From contig NZ_KZ614144.1 of assembly GCF_002884445.1 (NCBI RefSeq), positions 6,085,920 to 6,149,919 on the forward strand: 64,000 bases of DNA. Direction: 5' to 3'. The translations under genes and the position numbers were made by a program. Positions within the stretch are counted from its first letter, which is position 1. The number at the start of each line of letters is the position of its first letter. A model generated the notes under the pieces. The model saw only the letters and a program-made list of their open reading frames with translations, was not told the origin of the DNA and searched no databases. Source of the stretch: Paenibacillus castaneae (GTDB lineage Bacteria > Bacillota > Bacilli > Paenibacillales > Paenibacillaceae). Below, piece after piece: positions 43,441 through 50,932 of the stretch.

Positions 43441-44817
43441 CTATTCAAGATTAATGGATTTTAATCCATAATACTGAGAATAAACATTATTAGGCCATCT
43501 AGTGGAGTCTTTTCCGATATCTGACACGAAGACATGGCTTAAATAGCTTTCTAATGGATTATTGTAATCGATTGAGAAGGCTGAAACGGTAAGAGTATCG
43601 TTCCCTTTCTTCAAATTCTCCTCTATGAATGCAATCCGTGACTGATTCTCATGTTTGAGTTGCGCATATTTAATGAAAACTGCGCTCATTGAAACGACTA
43701 ATAATAAGCTCAGTGCTGCCGAGTAGATCATTTTTTTGTTTATAAATGCATTCCTAACGGCATTGATTCTCAACAGGCTTACTACTCCGATCATTAAGAA
43801 CATGCTTGATCCAAAGCCTGCTCTGAACGGGAAGTAGGGTGATACAAACATTATTATATTATTGAGGATACTTATCCAAATGAACAGAATTGAGTAGACG
43901 ACATCTGTTCTGTTCTCTTTCATAAACACCATAAATGTAAAACCGGGCGCTGCTTTCTTGATATGCATGAATATGATGCCTACAAATAGGAATAATGCGA
44001 TCCATAAAGGGGTTTGATATAGCATGATTTTCAAAGTCATCATGGCTGGTATTTTAATATGGTACAAGGCAAAGGAATAATCATCAGCTTTTCCTTGTTG
44101 ATTGGCTCTCACCAAATTGCCAGGCGCCAAGATAAGAAAAAGGAACCCGATCAATGAGCCGCCTGATCCTGTTATCATCCAAATATCGAGCCGTTTCTTG
44201 ACATAAAAGTAGATAATGAATATAGATAAAATTATAAGCGTAGATAGTGCAGTATTCTCATTGCTCCAGCCTGCCAGAACACCTAGAACCAGCATCGAGA
44301 CGCGGCTTACGAAGCTATCCTTAACTTCACTTCCAAGCAGCTTATTTCTAAAAGGAAGAAGAAATAAAAGGATAAAAACAGAGGTCCACAAATAATTAAC
44401 AGAACCAATTAACCAGACATTGGTTTCACCAAAGGAAGGAAAGCTAGTCCAGCAAAAGAAAAAAATTAATAGCAAAATGGTGACGGATTGATACTTAAGT
44501 TGAATTCCTTGTGAGTGCCTATATAGAAGATAAATAAAAAAAGTAAAAACAATAGCGTTTAAAGTTGAACTCACCCCATTATTTGTCATGAGTAAAATTT
44601 GACCAATGGTATGGGATACCGATCTTCCGCCCCATTCAAAATAATGGATATACTGCGATCTTAACACATCCACAATATTCTCAATTCGCTTAGACTTATC
44701 CCACATGAATGAATAATTGTAATCATCGGCAAACATAGGCGATAAGAGATTAATGACAAGCATATAAATAAAAATTCCGATTAATAACAGTATTGTGCTT
44801 GATTTTATACTCATCAT
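43441..44817 (-). CDS. DUF6056-type polytopic membrane protein, probable GT-C glycosyltransferase
   Basis: This 458-residue protein has about eleven membrane helices. The first extracellular loop, LLSPMFADDYNYSFMWD, carries the paired acidic residues typical of GT-C enzymes, which use lipid-linked sugars outside the membrane. It follows a GtrB/CsbB-type GT2 gene by 75 bp. In three-part systems of this kind the GT2 makes undecaprenyl-phosphate-sugar, a flippase turns it over, and the GT-C protein moves the sugar to a wall polymer. The catalytic role here is inferred from topology and partnership. Confidence 0.8.
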   Translation of the reverse strand: MMSIKSSTILLLIGIFIYMLVINLLSPMFADDYNYSFMWDKSKRIENIVDVLRSQYIHYFEWGGRSVSHTIGQILLMTNNGVSSTLNAIVFTFFIYLLYRHSQGIQLKYQSVTILLLIFFFCWTSFPSFGETNVWLIGSVNYLWTSVFILLFLLPFRNKLLGSEVKDSFVSRVSMLVLGVLAGWSNENTALSTLIILSIFIIYFYVKKRLDIWMITGSGGSLIGFLFLILAPGNLVRANQQGKADDYSFALYHIKIPAMMTLKIMLYQTPLWIALFLFVGIIFMHIKKAAPGFTFMVFMKENRTDVVYSILFIWISILNNIIMFVSPYFPFRAGFGSSMFLMIGVVSLLRINAVRNAFINKKMIYSAALSLLLVVSMSAVFIKYAQLKHENQSRIAFIEENLKKGNDTLTVSAFSIDYNNPLESYLSHVFVSDIGKDSTRWPNNVYSQYYGLKSINLE

Positions 44818-44892
44818 TCATTACCATCCAATTATTATTTTCGACTCTATTTCACTGCAATTCTCAACTTTATTTCTCACGAAAAGCCTTCC

Positions 44893-45867
44893 TTATAGGA
44901 TAGGCAGTTTTTCTTTCATGTTCTCCCTAAATGAGCTTTTCTCCCCGTTATACTCAACTACAAAATACAAAGGTCTCTGTTTGGTCTCATTAAACACTCT
45001 TCCCAAGTATTCACCTATAATGCCTAATGAAAGAAGCTGTATTCCGCCCAAGAATAGGACTACTGTCATCAAAGAAGCATAGCCCGCCACATCTTCTCCA
45101 AACAGCAATGTTTTGATTACAATCCATCCTATATAAAGAAAAGCGATAATAGAAATTATGCTTCCTGATAATGCAGAAAGTCTCAGAGGAGCTGTTGTAA
45201 ATGAGGTAATACCTTCAATCGCTAAATTAAATAGCTTGAGATAGTTCCATTTGGTAGATCCGGCTGCTCTTGCATCGCGATCAAACATGATTTCTTGTTT
45301 ATGAAAACCAATCCAACTAAACATGCCTTTGGTATATCTTTGTGTCTCGCGTAACGTTTTTAAAGCCTCGATGCATCTTCGATCCAATAAACGAAAATCC
45401 CCTGTATTTTCTTGAATAGGGATTCTCGTTAAACCTTTTAATACACGATAAAAAATACTCGCTGTACTTTTTTTGATCCAAGATTCTCCTGATCTGCTCT
45501 TTCTCTTTGCGTAGATATCATCGTACCCTTCTTCCCAGCCCTGAATCATTTGCGAAATAAGCTCAGGCGGGTCTTGAAGATCGGCATCAATAATGACAAC
45601 TGCGTCTCCTTTGACATAATCCAGCCCGGCAATCATAGCAACCTCTTTCCCGAAATTACGGGATAAATCGATATAGTTGACTCTATTGTCGTTTTCCCTA
45701 AGAGACTTCATGATGAATAGGGTATTGTCCTTACTGCCATCATTTACAAAAACCATTTCAAAGCGATAATATGGAATTTGCTCAATGACCTTATTAAGTC
45801 GCTCATAAAGCTGATATAATACTTCTTCCTCATTAAATGCTGGGATAAGAATGGATATTAATTTCAT
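44893..45867 (-). CDS. GT2 polyprenyl-phosphate glycosyltransferase (GtrB/CsbB/YkcC-like)
   Basis: This 324-residue protein has an N-terminal GT-A domain with SILIPAFNEEEVLYQLYERL, FVNDGSKDNT and VVIIDADLQDPPELI (DxD region), then two C-terminal membrane helices (about 230-255 and 265-290) as in GtrB and CsbB. It should load glucose or GlcNAc on undecaprenyl phosphate at the inner membrane face. No GtcA-type flippase gene is next to it. Co-transcribed with the DUF6056 protein. Confidence 0.93.
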   Translation of the reverse strand: MKLISILIPAFNEEEVLYQLYERLNKVIEQIPYYRFEMVFVNDGSKDNTLFIMKSLRENDNRVNYIDLSRNFGKEVAMIAGLDYVKGDAVVIIDADLQDPPELISQMIQGWEEGYDDIYAKRKSRSGESWIKKSTASIFYRVLKGLTRIPIQENTGDFRLLDRRCIEALKTLRETQRYTKGMFSWIGFHKQEIMFDRDARAAGSTKWNYLKLFNLAIEGITSFTTAPLRLSALSGSIISIIAFLYIGWIVIKTLLFGEDVAGYASLMTVVLFLGGIQLLSLGIIGEYLGRVFNETKQRPLYFVVEYNGEKSSFRENMKEKLPIL

Positions 45868-46063
45868 AGTGCCTCCTATGGCTCATTCATTTATAATAAT
45901 ATCCAAAAACTCTTTATAGCGAACAGAGAAAGAACGAAAACACGGTTGATATGTTGGAAAACGGTGGTGTACAGGAAGAGTTTAATTCGTTATTAAGAAC
46001 ATGTCAACAAAATATTTTCTTCTTATATTGAATCCTAGAGATAGTGCACATACTGAGCGCAAA

Positions 46064-46104
46064 AGAAGAAGCTAATCTCACAGGATCGGAGAATAGCTTC
46101 TTCT
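46064..46104 (-). terminator. Intrinsic terminator overlapping the end of the patatin-fusion gene
   Basis: AGAAGAAGCTA (46064-46074) pairs with TAGCTTCTTCT (46094-46104). The upstream arm lies within the last codons of the gene, and the minus strand continues with TTTT. Confidence 0.75.
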
Positions 46105-47970
46105 GTATGAACGGTATGTGCTTGGATGGATCTTATCTTTGATTTCTGCCATCGCTTCTCTGGCGACCCGCTCGCCTTCTTCGATAAAAATAGACGAATC
46201 CTTGAAATGATAGCGGCTAATCCCTAACTGTGGGCTAATAATCACATCTGCCACCTGTAATTCCTCTTGAATCATTCTCTCACTCATCATATCCATCGTT
46301 TTGAGGATGGAGCAAACAAAATTTTTGCCGGGAGTTTTGGTGAATGTCGGTGCGCTCACATCAACAGCAATAGCAATATCCGCCCCCATGCTTTTGACTA
46401 GTGCCACTGGAACAGGGTGCACGACTGTACCATTAACTAATGTACGTCCCCCAATATTGACAGGCTTAATTAGACCCGGTACAGCTGTTGTTGCCCGAAT
46501 GGCTTGAGATACTAGGCCTGTTCGCAGAATATGTGCTTCTCCTGTATTCGCATCTGATGCCACTGCTGCAAATGGAATGTTCAAATCCTCGAAATATTTC
46601 TGTCCGATATAGTTTTCCATAAACCGTTCCATTGGATTATTGTTTGCAATAGCTATTTGCGACAAGTTCAGACGGAATAGCTGTCGCCATCGCAGGGTAG
46701 GCAATACGCGTTCAAATTCCGATATGGGCTGGCCTGAAGCATAGAGAGCGCCGATAAATGCCCCTACGCTTGTCCCAGCGATCATGTCAATCGGAATTCC
46801 CTCCTTCTCCAGCGCTTTGAGCACACCAACATGCGCTGCGCCCCGAATGCTACCGCTGCCGAGCGCAAGACCGATTGTCGGCCTAGAGCCCGGTGCCCGG
46901 TGCCTGCCGAAGCGAATATGGTTATTACGAATGATTCTTCCATTGCTTATGATATAAGCCTCGCGTACGACACGCATAAGCTCTGCCACATTGCCTGTTA
47001 GGAACGGAAATAAACTCAGCATCCGAAGCGCTTCCTGCGAGATCACATCCTGCGGACTTTCGGCTCCTGCCTGCTCAAGAAAATAATGGACAAGCTCTGC
47101 TGTATCCTCGCTTCGCTCCCGCAGCGGAGCAATATGCAATTGCTGCGCATTCATCATTGGCAATGACTCAGCTGTAAGAATGACGCGCGTTTCCCTGCTG
47201 GATTGTAAGATCTCATTAATAATATGAGCAGGCAAGCGTTCCGCCTGTCTTAAGACAATCGTTCCTCCGGCAGCAGCTCTAACCTTCATGTCCCACATAT
47301 TCAAATTAAAATCCGCGCTGTCAATATTCAGAAGCGGTAAGCTCTCCATTCTGGAATGATAATGAATAGCTGCTGCTGCATGAGCTTTCCCCACTCCATT
47401 CTCGCCTACGATGCATAATGGCTCTACATGCTCGGATAAACGTTCGATTTCATAACGAAGCTCCATCATCTTCTTACTTCCGCCTATGAGCTTGCCGTAA
47501 CGCTGCTTTCCTTCCTGTTCAAGCTGATTAATAATGACATGGCTCTTAACATGCTCTTCCATTACTCTCTCGTTCGAGTTCTGAATGCGCTTAACCATGG
47601 CCTCAATCATATGGTTGCGAAATGCGGGACTGCCATCCATCATAAGCTGTATCCCTTCTCGTGACATGGATACAGTTGACACGTCATCCACCGCCTCTAC
47701 CGTCGCACTGACGGTGTCTCCGGTGAAGCAGGACATTTCGCCAATAAAATCGCCCCTTCGGAGCGTAGCTATACGTACTCTCAACTCATTTTCCAAATAA
47801 ACGGATACGGTTCCCGACAGCAGAATATGAAAGGTCTCTCTCACTTCTCCTTGACGAAGGATAACTGTGCCTGCGGTGAACTCATATTCCTTCAAATAAG
47901 GCAGAAGCAGCGTTCGCTCACTTTCCTTTAATCCGTCAATAATAGGGTAAACTTGCGTTTTTATCTTCAT
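46078..47970 (-). CDS. cNMP-binding / sigma54-type AAA-like / patatin phospholipase fusion
   Basis: This 630-residue protein has three regions. Residues 10-125 form a cyclic-nucleotide-binding fold (GTVILRQGEV, LRRGDFIGEMS), but the phosphate-binding Arg expected before S-A-T-V is Val88. Residues 158-355 follow a sigma54-activator AAA+ domain: IGGSKKMMELRYEIERL, Walker A GENGVGK (189-195), RAAAGGTIVLRQAERLP where Walker B DE is replaced by RQ, LREREDT-like LRERSEDT, and the GNVAEL sensor II region; the GAFTGA loop is missing. Residues 364-560 are a patatin domain with nucleophile Ser401 in GTSVG, oxyanion GSGSIRG and LVNGTVVHPVPV, where the catalytic Asp of DGG is Asn513. Cytoplasmic, single gene. 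Enzymatic activity is doubtful; a sensor or scaffold role is possible. Confidence 0.85.
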   Translation of the reverse strand: MKIKTQVYPIIDGLKESERTLLLPYLKEYEFTAGTVILRQGEVRETFHILLSGTVSVYLENELRVRIATLRRGDFIGEMSCFTGDTVSATVEAVDDVSTVSMSREGIQLMMDGSPAFRNHMIEAMVKRIQNSNERVMEEHVKSHVIINQLEQEGKQRYGKLIGGSKKMMELRYEIERLSEHVEPLCIVGENGVGKAHAAAAIHYHSRMESLPLLNIDSADFNLNMWDMKVRAAAGGTIVLRQAERLPAHIINEILQSSRETRVILTAESLPMMNAQQLHIAPLRERSEDTAELVHYFLEQAGAESPQDVISQEALRMLSLFPFLTGNVAELMRVVREAYIISNGRIIRNNHIRFGRHRAPGSRPTIGLALGSGSIRGAAHVGVLKALEKEGIPIDMIAGTSVGAFIGALYASGQPISEFERVLPTLRWRQLFRLNLSQIAIANNNPMERFMENYIGQKYFEDLNIPFAAVASDANTGEAHILRTGLVSQAIRATTAVPGLIKPVNIGGRTLVNGTVVHPVPVALVKSMGADIAIAVDVSAPTFTKTPGKNFVCSILKTMDMMSERMIQEELQVADVIISPQLGISRYHFKDSSIFIEEGERVAREAMAEIKDKIHPSTYRSYRRSYSPIL

Positions 47971-48143
47971 ATAGATTCATTCCCCTAATTTCACCTGCAC
48001 CTGCAGATACTTGTTTCTGATCATTTTACCAATAAAAAGAAATTTGATATATAATAAATTATTTTGATTTCGACGAAACTAATCACAAATGGGACGTTTT
48101 CCGAGCCGAAACCACTTTTTTTGCAAAAAGTTATAAATTTCTT

Positions 48144-48172
48144 TTTAACTTTTGCCTCAAACGATGTAGAAT
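48144..48172 (+). promoter_or_regulatory. Possible distal promoter upstream of yjlC-ndh
   Basis: TTTAAC (48144-48149), 17-bp spacer, TAGAAT (48167-48172). It would give a leader of about 210 bases containing the Rex-like site. Confidence 0.35.
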
Positions 48173-48279
48173 AGAGGTAATGGGTTTAAATCCGATTAGC
48201 TCCAGCTCGCTATTACTTCATTCTGCGCCTTTATCAGGATTTGGCTGAATTGCCAGCACAGACACACGTTTCGGAAACT

Positions 48280-48319
48280 ATGTGAAAAGTGTAACAATCT
48301 TTGAAGGGCTTGCTATCAT
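48280..48319 (+). promoter_or_regulatory. Rex-like operator and overlapping promoter of yjlC-ndh
   Basis: ATGTGAAAAGTGTAACAA (48280-48297) matches the Rex box TTGTGAANNNNTTCACAA at 11 of 14 defined positions in the reverse sense. TGTAAC (48290-48295) with 18 bp to TATCAT (48314-48319) forms a promoter overlapped by the box. B. subtilis yjlC-ndh is a known Rex target. The rest of 47971-48388 is A/T-rich leader with no gene. Confidence 0.55.
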
Positions 48320-48388
48320 TCCGTTAGCGACTGAACGAATCGAGACTACAACTTACTCTCAAATTTACGTAAAGGAGGACATTCTCTT

Positions 48389-48829
48389 ATGTCACAAATT
48401 TCTACTGGACAAGAGGTTGCAGCAAGCCTCGCCGAAGAAAAGCAGTCGTTAGATGTACTTGATCAGTTAATGAAGCCGGAGGTTCAACAGTCTCTTACTG
48501 TATTGGTGGATAACCTTCCTAGGCTTGCTGAGATGGTTACGCTTATGACTAAGGCTTATGATTTCGCACAAAACATTGCTACAGACAAAGTGTTAATCAA
48601 CGATTTCGCTCAAGGTATTGGTGAATTCGTCAAACCAGTTCAAGACAAAGCAAAAGGTATTGCAGCAGCTGCAATTGAAGCCGGTGAGCGTTCGCAAGAA
48701 GCTTCAGGTTCTACTGTCGGCCTGTTTGCTATGCTGAAAATGCTGAAAGACCCGGAAGTTCAAAAAACGCTTCGCTTTGCACAAGCATTCTTGAGCGTTC
48801 TGTCTGAACGGAAAAACGGAAACGCATAA
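48389..48829 (+). CDS. yjlC: DUF1641 protein, YjlC-like
   Basis: This 146-residue helical protein carries the DUF1641 signature GLFAMLKMLKDPEVQKTLRFAQAFL at its C-terminus and a related LDQLMKPEVQQSLTVLVDNLPRLAEM repeat near the start. YjlC of B. subtilis is co-transcribed with ndh and copied here in the same order, 34 bp apart. Its role is unknown; a membrane-association or regulatory partner of NDH-2 has been suggested by the linkage. AAAGGAGG lies nine bases before the ATG. Confidence 0.9.
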   Translation: MSQISTGQEVAASLAEEKQSLDVLDQLMKPEVQQSLTVLVDNLPRLAEMVTLMTKAYDFAQNIATDKVLINDFAQGIGEFVKPVQDKAKGIAAAAIEAGERSQEASGSTVGLFAMLKMLKDPEVQKTLRFAQAFLSVLSERKNGNA

Positions 48830-48863
48830 TAAGAAATACCTATAGATCGAATGGAGGATGAAC

Positions 48864-50045
48864 ATGTCGAAACAAATTTTAATTCTCGGTGGCGGTTATG
48901 GTGGTCTTCTTACTGCTCTAACAGCACGGAAGCACCTATCTGCAGCAGAAGCGAATATTACAATCGTCAATCGTTTCCCAACGCACCAAATTATTACTGA
49001 GCTTCACCGCCTTGCAGGTGGTACGATTGCTGAGCAAGCTGTTGCATTGCCTCTTAGCAAGCTGCTTAGCGACAAACAAGTTAATATTATTGTAGATACT
49101 GTACAAGAAATTAAACCTAACGAAAAGCAAGTCGTTCTTGCCAGCGGACAGGTACAAAAGTATGATTCCCTAGTTGTTGCTCTTGGCAGCGAAACGAACT
49201 ACTTTGGTATTCCTGGACTTGAAGAAAACAGCCTTGTTCTCAAATCTGTTGCTGATGCTAATCGCATTCGTACGCATGTTGAGGCTCGTCTGGACGCTTA
49301 CAAACAATCCGGTAACAAAGCAGACGCAACGATTGTTGTGGGCGGCGGCGGCTTGACTGGCGTTGAGCTTGTTGGTGAATTTGCAGATAAACTTCCTGAG
49401 GTTTGTCGCAGCAAAGGCATCGACTTCAATGATATTACACTCTATTGCGTAGAAGCCGGCCCTGCCGTTCTGCCAATCTTCCCTAAAGTACTTATTGATC
49501 GCGCTGTAACAAGTCTTGAGAAACGCGGCGTTAACTTCATTACAAGCGTAGCGATTACAGAAGCTACCAAAAACTCCGTATCGCTTAAAGATGGACGGAC
49601 GATCGAATCCAGCACAATTATTTGGACTGGCGGCGTAAAAGGAAATCCAGTTGTCGGAAGCAGCGGCCTTGCTGAAGATCGCGGCCGTTCAACGGTTACG
49701 TCTACACTACAATCGACTTCGCATGCTGATGTATTCCTAGCAGGCGACTGCGCAGTTGTATTCCCAGAAGGCAGCGAACGTCCTTACCCGCCAACAGCTC
49801 AGCTTGCTTGGCAAATGGGTGAAACGGTAGGCTACAACCTAGCGGTTCAAATTAAAGGCGGCGCTATGCTTAACTTCTCACCAGTTTTCTCCGGTACACT
49901 GGGAAGCCTTGGTCGCAAAGACGGCGTCGGTACAATCGGCGGCCATTCTACACAACTGAAAGGCCTGCCTGCATCACTTATGAAGGAAGCAAGTAACATT
50001 CGCTACCTTTCACATATCCACGGTATGTTTGCACTAGCATACTAA
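48864..50045 (+). CDS. ndh: Type II NADH dehydrogenase
   Basis: This 393-residue two-Rossmann flavoprotein has FAD motif ILGGGYGGLLTALTAR (about 5-20), NADH motif VVGGGGLTGVELVGEFA, and the FAD-contacting DVFLAGDCAVVF and PPTAQLAWQMG segments. NDH-2 passes electrons from NADH to menaquinone at the membrane without pumping protons. The C-terminal membrane-anchoring helices are short, as in YjlD/YumB. ATG 48864 has GGAGG six bases upstream; ATG 48858 is too close to it. Confidence 0.92.
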   Translation: MSKQILILGGGYGGLLTALTARKHLSAAEANITIVNRFPTHQIITELHRLAGGTIAEQAVALPLSKLLSDKQVNIIVDTVQEIKPNEKQVVLASGQVQKYDSLVVALGSETNYFGIPGLEENSLVLKSVADANRIRTHVEARLDAYKQSGNKADATIVVGGGGLTGVELVGEFADKLPEVCRSKGIDFNDITLYCVEAGPAVLPIFPKVLIDRAVTSLEKRGVNFITSVAITEATKNSVSLKDGRTIESSTIIWTGGVKGNPVVGSSGLAEDRGRSTVTSTLQSTSHADVFLAGDCAVVFPEGSERPYPPTAQLAWQMGETVGYNLAVQIKGGAMLNFSPVFSGTLGSLGRKDGVGTIGGHSTQLKGLPASLMKEASNIRYLSHIHGMFALAY

Positions 50046-50063
50046 TATAGAAAATATAGCAAA

Positions 50064-50098
50064 GAAGGAGGGGCAGCCAGCCCCTCCTTCTTCTTTTA
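50064..50098 (+). terminator. Intrinsic terminator of yjlC-ndh
   Basis: GAAGGAGGGG (50064-50073) pairs perfectly with CCCCTCCTTC (50081-50090), 7-base loop, followed by TTCTTTTATTT. Confidence 0.93.
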
Positions 50099-50104
50099 TT
50101 TCTG

Positions 50105-50329
50105 CGCTGCTTACCATTCTTTGAATGGCTAAACATACGTCTAGAAGATGCCAAAAAATTACTTATAAGCATCAACGATTCGATCGCTGTAATTAGTGAA
50201 AAAGTAGGCATCCTGAACACTACATACTTCTTCACGCTGTTCAAAATAACTATGGATTATCGCCTAATCAATTTCGAGAAGTACATTCAAAATGGCCAAA
50301 AATGGTCGTTATCTCTTATATTCGCATAA
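50105..50329 (+). pseudogene. Remnant of an AraC-family regulator (C-terminal helix-turn-helix)
   Basis: A frame without a start runs from 50105 to TAA at 50327-50329. It reads EWLNIRLEDAKKLL, then SIAVISEKVGILNTTYFFTL and FKITMDYRLINFEKYIQ. This follows the second half of an AraC domain (the R..KA..LL helix, SI.EIA..VGF.d.sYF...FKk..G..P..YR). Key Gly/Pro positions late in the domain are lost, and the rest of the gene is gone. It directly follows the ndh terminator. Confidence 0.7.
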
Positions 50330-50331
50330 AA

Positions 50332-50376
50332 TTGGCCGTTACCTAAGAAGATTTATCTCTTCTCGGAAACGGCCAA
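50332..50376 (-). terminator. Hairpin downstream of the segregation cassette
   Basis: TTGGCCGTT (50332-50340) pairs with AAACGGCCAA (to 50376) with an inner AGAAGA/TCTTCT pairing. On the minus strand it is followed by TTTTA. It closes the actin-adaptor-iteron unit. Confidence 0.65.
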
Positions 50377-50403
50377 TCCCTTTATTTATATGGGTTTATC
50401 GAG

Positions 50404-50498
50404 GTTATGCTACCAAGTAACACTAAATAATATCAAGTATTACCCGTAAATATGTCACTGAGTATCACTAGGTATTACCCCATATTACCAAGTAATAC
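50404..50498 (-). repeat. Helically phased 10-bp iterons, candidate centromere (parC/parN-like)
   Basis: Reading the minus strand, five tandem 10-mers occupy 50498-50449: GTATTACTTG, GTAATATGGG, GTAATACCTA, GTGATACTCA, GTGACATATT. After 5 bp, four more occupy 50443-50404: GTAATACTTG, ATATTATTTA, GTGTTACTTG, GTAGCATAAC. The consensus is GTRWTAYYTR. The 10-bp period places every copy on one face of the helix. The array begins 22 bp after the stop of the adaptor gene, the same order as alfA-alfB-parN of Bacillus plasmid pLS32. Confidence 0.75.
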
Positions 50499-50520
50499 AA
50501 AACCGATATTTTCCCTTTTT

Positions 50521-50889
50521 TTAACTCCAAGCCTCGATATCATCATCATCAATTTCCTCTTCCGCAGCAGGCTCAGAAACAGGAATCACAGGTTCGAAAT
50601 TTACTTTTTCTTCCGTTTCTATACCTGCAGCCGTTTGTTCAATTGCTGTTGGAAACGACTGACGATCGATTTCCTGAGACCATGTCGAAGAGCCTTGAAG
50701 TACGCTTCTTTCAGCAGGAACATAGGCCTGCAAATTCCGCACGCCATTCTGAACAATCTCTTTTTCCATTAAATATCGAAGTGAATCCATCAAGTTCGTT
50801 TGGGCATTCAGCCACTGCATCACAAGAGGGTCTTCCGATTTCTTCGTTTTTAAGCTAATATTTTCACCAGGCTGTTTTGTTTTTTTCAT
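50521..50889 (-). CDS. ParR/AlfB-like adaptor protein
   Basis: This 122-residue protein has a basic head (MKKTKQPG), then an apparent ribbon-helix-helix: strand ENISLKTKKSED, helix PLVMQWLNAQTNLMDSLRYLMEKEI, followed by the turn QNGVRNLQ. This spacing is that of ParR/AlfB/StbB adaptors that bind centromere iterons. The C-terminal 60 residues are disordered and acidic (ending EEEIDDDDIEAWS), like the filament-binding tails of ParR proteins. AGGTG lies six bases before ATG 50889. It is 43 bp downstream of the actin-like gene and directly before the iteron array. Sequence similarity is weak, so context carries much of the call. Confidence 0.75.
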   Translation of the reverse strand: MKKTKQPGENISLKTKKSEDPLVMQWLNAQTNLMDSLRYLMEKEIVQNGVRNLQAYVPAERSVLQGSSTWSQEIDRQSFPTAIEQTAAGIETEEKVNFEPVIPVSEPAAEEEIDDDDIEAWS

Positions 50890-50932
50890 ACAGGTCACCT
50901 ACCAAAATTGCTATAATTGCATCCAAATCTGC

